A stretch of DNA of 64,000 nt from Paguma larvata. Lineage: Eukaryota > Chordata > Mammalia > Carnivora > Viverridae. A program made the translations under genes and the position numbers. Positions 59,458 through 64,000 of this stretch are shown here, one piece after another. The stretch covers positions 80,615,123 through 80,679,122 of the forward strand of contig CM057825.1 of NCBI GenBank assembly GCA_030068075.1, written 5' to 3'. The notes beneath the pieces were generated by a model, which was not told where the DNA came from, made no database searches, and saw nothing but the letters and a program-made list of their open reading frames with translations. The first letter of the stretch is position 1. Each line of letters opens with the position of its first letter.

Positions 59458-61079
59458 TTTTCTGAATCTGAAGCCCACTCTTCTAACAACTACATCTCTG
59501 CTTCTGAATTCCAAGAGAGGAAACTGCTAGTGAGCTCTTGTGCTGGTTCTAATGCAGTGAAAGATGACTGTATTAGAAGTTCCCTAGCTCTACAGGATTT
59601 CACCCAGGAACATTTTATTTGTTCTTAAAACAAAGACCTTAATTTAGCAGAATTTTTAATTGATGGTGATTTTTGTATAATTGATCTTTAGGAGAAAAAT
59701 GAAATGCCAATGAAATACCTACCAGTGCTTTGCTCAAGAAACCATCTTTCATATCATGCCTTGAGATTAGCGAAAATGCTGTTTAATCTCCTGTACCTGC
59801 TATCTTATGACTATACTTTATGACTATGATTAACATTAAAAAATGACCGAAGGCAAAGCAAAACCTCAAAGCATTAAGGATCCAGAAAGCTTTAAGAATA
59901 GCAAAATTTGAAACTCCATTTTTCTTGCTTAACAACCCTCATTATCAAATCTTATATTGAATATGCTGATTGATTTAAGTTTTATTACCCTGTAGAAAAA
60001 GAGCCAAATCTTGTAAAGCTAGGGGCTTGAATGGAATGGTATCTGACCTCCCATTTAGCAGGAAAGACAGTATATTTAAGGTATATTTTGAAGGCTATAG
60101 TATAAATTTAGATTTAGTCACCAGTGTAGCTAAGGAATTAATATCTACTTCATTCTTAATTTATTTCGTTTGAGTTGCCTACAGAAGATAAGAAAATTAT
60201 GCTTAGTTAGGGAATATCCAACAAGGCTTAAGGAAGAACTTTTAACACAGTGTTTAAACTTCAGAATGAGAGAATTTCTGGAAATGAAACAAGAAAGTGA
60301 AATAAACATTTTATGATTTTTAGGTTCTGACCTTTTTTCTTTGGGGGGGAAGCAATGATGGGTTGAGAACTCTTTTGGTTATTCATTCATGTAATTCTCA
60401 TGATCATTGATAGGATTTCTGGAATATAACATTTTAATCACTAGATCTAGACTGGACCAAGAGTGGTATGAGGTTTGTTTATTATTTCATTTTATTGGAG
60501 AGTCTACAAGAATGTTATTCACAGCTCTGGACTTTTTCCTCCCCATCCATGTAGCATCTCTTTCAGCCTCATTATTTTATGTCTGTAACAAGATGAGTCA
60601 TAAATTCAAGTGCAAAATGTTCTAGTTTGCACCCCTGGACAGAGGAACCTGTGTACAGCTCAGTGAAATGAGGCAGTAAACCTAATACTTTTTTGCAAAA
60701 TGTGCAAAACTCTATACTTTTGTACAAGCACTTAAAGCTTTAAGTCTGGTGGTTTAATAGAATCTTTAAGTTCATGAACAATAGGAAGAGAGGCATGAGA
60801 TGCAGAAATTAAAATGAATAGTTGCAATTCCATCTAAAGAATGTGTAACTTTAATAAGTTCTAATCTCACATTTTAACCTCTTGTTTCTAAGTCAGTCAT
60901 TCAGAGAACTAAGCGGGGGTTTTATTCCACATTATCTTGGCCATACCCCTTGCTCTGTGTGTTGTCCTTCTGTGCCTTAATGTTGTATAGACATTTTTGC
61001 CCTCTTTGGACATCAACAATTTCCTGCCCTCCTAATTCAGATGAGGACAGCCAAACACAGCTTTATGAAAGATGCTCAT
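59458..61079. other. Unclassified AT-rich DNA
   Basis: No exon, RNA gene or repeat recognised over 1.6 kb. Confidence 0.4.
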
Positions 61080-62720
61080 TTCCCAACCATCAACAAATGC
61101 TTATCAGTGGGCCAGATATACGTGCTGAGAATGTAGCAGTGAACAAAGTGAACACAATCCCTGTCCTCAGAAAACTTATGATCTACTTGAGAAAAAGACA
61201 CTAATCAAATGAAAAATTATATAATTTCAAATTGTTGTATGAACCGCAGTGGAAAATTAGAAAGTACAATCTTTCAAGATTATTATAATTGATGTTAGTT
61301 TAGGAAGTCAGGAAAACCTTTCTGAGAATGACATGAAGATGATTTGAAGGACAAGTAACAATTAGCTGAGAAGTGAGTTGGAGAGAAGATTGTTCCAGCC
61401 AGATGGAAGCGCAAGTATGAAGGCCCTGGGGAGAGGAAGAGCTGAGAGCCTGTGAGGAAGGAAAAGGTGACTAGTGTGGCTGGAATGTGGTGTGCATGGT
61501 ACGGGTGTGGGAATGAGGGTGATGGGCTAAGGCCAGAGTTACTGGAGACCGGGAGAGGCCAGATCATGCAAGGTGTGTGGTCTGTTTTAAGGACTTTGAA
61601 TTTATCCCAACAGGAATAATAAGCCATTGCAAGAATTTAAGCAAGGGAATTACACAATTGGATTTAAGTAGACAATACCACTTTGGCTATTGTGTGGAAA
61701 ATCAATTGGAGGAGGAGGCAAGAATGGGAAATGGAGTATTACTGCATTAGCCCAAGACAAGATCATAGCAGCTTGGACTCTAGGGATGGCATGAAATTGG
61801 ACCAGAGTTAGTGGATTCAGGTATATTTTGTCTGGAAAGTAGATAAGACTTGGAAATGCCTTGGAGGAGGGAATGAGAAAGAAGGAAGTGACAAGTGTGA
61901 CTTCCAGATTTTTGGCTAGTGCAATTAAGTGGGTAGAAAAGATGCCATTTGCTGAAATAGGGAATGCTGGAATTGGAACAAATTGAACGGAGAAATAAAA
62001 ACTTAATTTTAATATATTATGTTTGCAATGTATTCAAGACATAACAGTGGTGATGTTAAAGAATTCATTAGATAAAAGAGTCTTTGTTTAGAGATGCAAA
62101 TTGAAAATTTATTGTCACATAGATGCCCCTTAAAGCCATGTGAATGTATATTTTATTTTACTGATAAATAGCATATACTAAGAAAGGAAGAAACCCCAGG
62201 ACTGAGCGCTGAAGAACTCTAAAGTCTAAAGGTCACATAGAGGAGGTCTTGTTGTTTAATGAGCCTAAGATGGTACAAATAAGAGAAATAAGAAAACATT
62301 TAGGACAGTGGTGTCCTAGAAGGGACCAAAGAGACCATTTCAATAAGAAGAGAGAGGTCAGTTTGGTTGAATGTGGTTGGTAGTTTGGTAAGATGAGAAT
62401 TTAATAATTTAGAGATTGTTGGTGGCTTTAGTAAGAATAACTTTGGAAGTAGAGGCAGAATTTAGATTACAGTAAATGGGCAGAGGGGAAGTGGATATAG
62501 AATGTATAGAAAATGTTTTAGGGAAAGATTGGCTGTGAAGGAAAGCAGAGAGGGGTGTGGTCTCTGGTGAGGGTTACAGGTCAAGGGAGGACTTGATAAA
62601 AGATGGGGGATACTAGAGCATCTTTGAGTATTGATAGGAATGATAAGGAAGGAAGAGGTGTTTTAGGATGAGAGGAATTAATGATGGAGCAGCCTCTCTG
62701 AGAAGGTGGGAAGGGGTGGT
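61080..62720 (-). mobile_element. LINE-2 (L2), 3' end through reverse-transcriptase region
   Basis: The most complete L2 of the window. It starts with the 3' end ('catcaacaaatgcttatcagtgggcc', 'gtagcagtgaacaaagtgaacacaatccctgtcctcag'), then 'tgttccagccagatggaagcgcaagtatgaaggccctgg', 'ggccagatcatgcaaggtgtg', 'cattagcccaagacaagatcatagcagcttggactc', 'cttccagatttttggctagtgcaattaagtggg' and 'aaccccaggactgagcgctgaagaactc'. Near 62520-62575 'gctgtgaaggaaagcagagaggggtgtggtctctgg' still follows the RT-encoding region. No open frame survives. Confidence 0.85.
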
Positions 62721-63429
62721 AGATTAAGAGTGAGTTCTGCCAAAATGTCATAGTTAACAGAGTTGAGATTTTGCTAGACAGGAGTTACTGAAGGGGTGGA
62801 GAATTTGCAGGCATTTGCCAAGGAGTAATTTTAATGACAGATCAATGATTCTGATGTGGGTAAGGAAGGAAGTGAGGACATGAGGGTCTTAAGGAATAGA
62901 GAAATGGAGAGGTCTATGGATTTGAAGACTTGAAGACAATGAGTGCATTGGACAAGAGTTCCTACATGGACACTGGCTTCCCCCACGCATACTAGGGTCT
63001 TTCTTTTTCAACTGCCCTACATCTTAGTTTGCATTACGTATTGCAAAATATCTTTAGAACTCCTCCACAAAAATCCTCATGCTTACAAACTAAAGTAGAA
63101 GAGTAAAACAAATAACCTTGTCTTAAATTTCACTTAGTCTTACCTCCTGTCTTAACATACTTCTTTTTGGCCTGAGGAGCATTGATCATGTGTTTGTTGG
63201 AGAAAAATGTTTATTGGAATGTCAGGATCTGTTCACTTAATTCTGCTTCTAATTAGGTGCCTAAATTTATGTGGTTCCCCCACCAGCAACCCCTGTCCAA
63301 AGAAATCAAAATTACTTGCTTTTCCTATATAGACCCTCTGGACACAAATGTATTTCCTGACTAGGACCAAACTATGCCTAATTATTAAAGTTTTTTTTCT
63401 TGTTGGTTTCTTTCCAAACTAGATTTTTG
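62721..63429. other. Unclassified DNA, possibly the decayed continuation of the L2
   Basis: Purine bias continues to about 62940, which may be further L2. After that the sequence is unique to 63429. No gene recognised. Confidence 0.4.
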
Positions 63430-63720
63430 CCCTTCATACTTACACTTGGTTATTTGTTGAGTACCTATCAACTGACTGGCAATGTGCTAGATTCTAAGAA
63501 TAAGAAAATTTAAAAACTAATTTGCTTTGGAGCAGGCATGCAAATCCCAATTTGTTGTGGTAAATGCTTTCATTAGGCACTTATAGAGAGGACTGGGGGA
63601 ATATTGATGAAGGGAGCCATCCATTCTACCTTGGGAAAGGAGTTAGAAAAGGAAGGTATTTTTGAGAAGGGATATTAAGGGCATGAATGAGAATGATAAT
63701 GTTTGCAAACTGGAGAGGAG
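63430..63720 (-). mobile_element. L2 3' fragment
   Basis: 'ttatttgttgagtacctatcaactgactggcaatgtgctag' and 'gctttggagcaggcatgcaaatccc' fit the reverse complement of the L2 3' end. The following GA-rich text is compatible but weak. Confidence 0.6.
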
Positions 63721-64000
63721 TCTGTTGTGGTTTGTGACTAAATTGTATGGATCTAGTCCCAGGATTTCAGTTTGGAAAGTTTTGCTTGACCAAGTTCTGA
63801 AGAGATTTACGGTCAAGCTAACAATTTGCATATTTTTCTATAGGATAGAACTTTTTAAAGGTTTTAAAATAGAGGACTGATTTGATATTTTCTGTTTCTC
63901 TTGCTCTATTTCTGTTTTCCTTCTAGTCTTAACATATTTCTGTTAAGCAACTACTTTTTACCTCAGTCAAAATTATGTCTAGGAACTGACACCACTAAAC

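Noticed and set aside
1..64000. CRISPR arrays, operons, bacterial or phage systems, tRNA/rRNA/snRNA genes
   Set aside because: None seen. The only tRNA-like sequence is the head of the SINEs, and the DNA is clearly mammalian.

Overview
This window is mammalian nuclear DNA and almost certainly feliform carnivore, most likely a cat. The diagnostic evidence is at least ten copies of the tRNA-Lys-derived carnivore SINE in its felid form (ending in GCGCCTGGGTGGCTCAGTCG when read 5' to 3' on its own strand) and several carnivore LINE-1 3' ends. No open reading frame in the window exceeds 187 codons. I recognise no host protein-coding exon, tRNA, rRNA or spliceosomal RNA gene. I read the window as intergenic or deep-intronic DNA.

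Layout. 0-5 kb: a MIR, a truncated L1 with a 13-bp target-site duplication (TSD), then a long ancient LINE-2 (L2) on the minus strand carrying a young SINE and a perfect hairpin. 5-17 kb: sparse ancient repeats (MIR, MER5-type hAT, old L1) and four SINEs. 17.1-18.9 kb: an old L1 that has taken three later insertions. 18.9-25.1 kb: about 6 kb almost free of interspersed repeats, with one 106-nt pyrimidine microsatellite, a TAAT-rich cluster and a weak promoter-like arrangement; if the window holds regulatory DNA, this is the best place to look. 25.0-25.5 kb: two SINEs head to head. 25.5-43 kb: mostly unclassified sequence with MIR, L2, MER5 and an MLT1 LTR that was itself hit by a truncated L1. 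43.0-49.3 kb: minus-strand L1 material, with a decayed ORF2 (endonuclease, reverse transcriptase, C-terminal region), a nested SINE, a second L1 3' end and an L1 5'-UTR-like block. 49.5-53.3 kb: an MLT1 LTR, then a decayed hAT transposon interrupted by a 310-bp segment that recurs 1.4 kb downstream. 54-64 kb: L2 and old L1 fragments, a second hAT element, a felid-type L1 3' end and a well-preserved 1.6-kb L2.

No genes here work together. What can be read is a relative insertion history: L2, MIR, hAT and MLT1 first, old L1s next, then carnivore SINEs and L1 3' ends. The most notable observation is the local duplication of a 310-bp non-transposon segment into the hAT element (51575-51884 and 52954-53264). 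Family names come from memory of consensus sequences, not from a search, and repeat boundaries without a TSD are approximate to some tens of bases.
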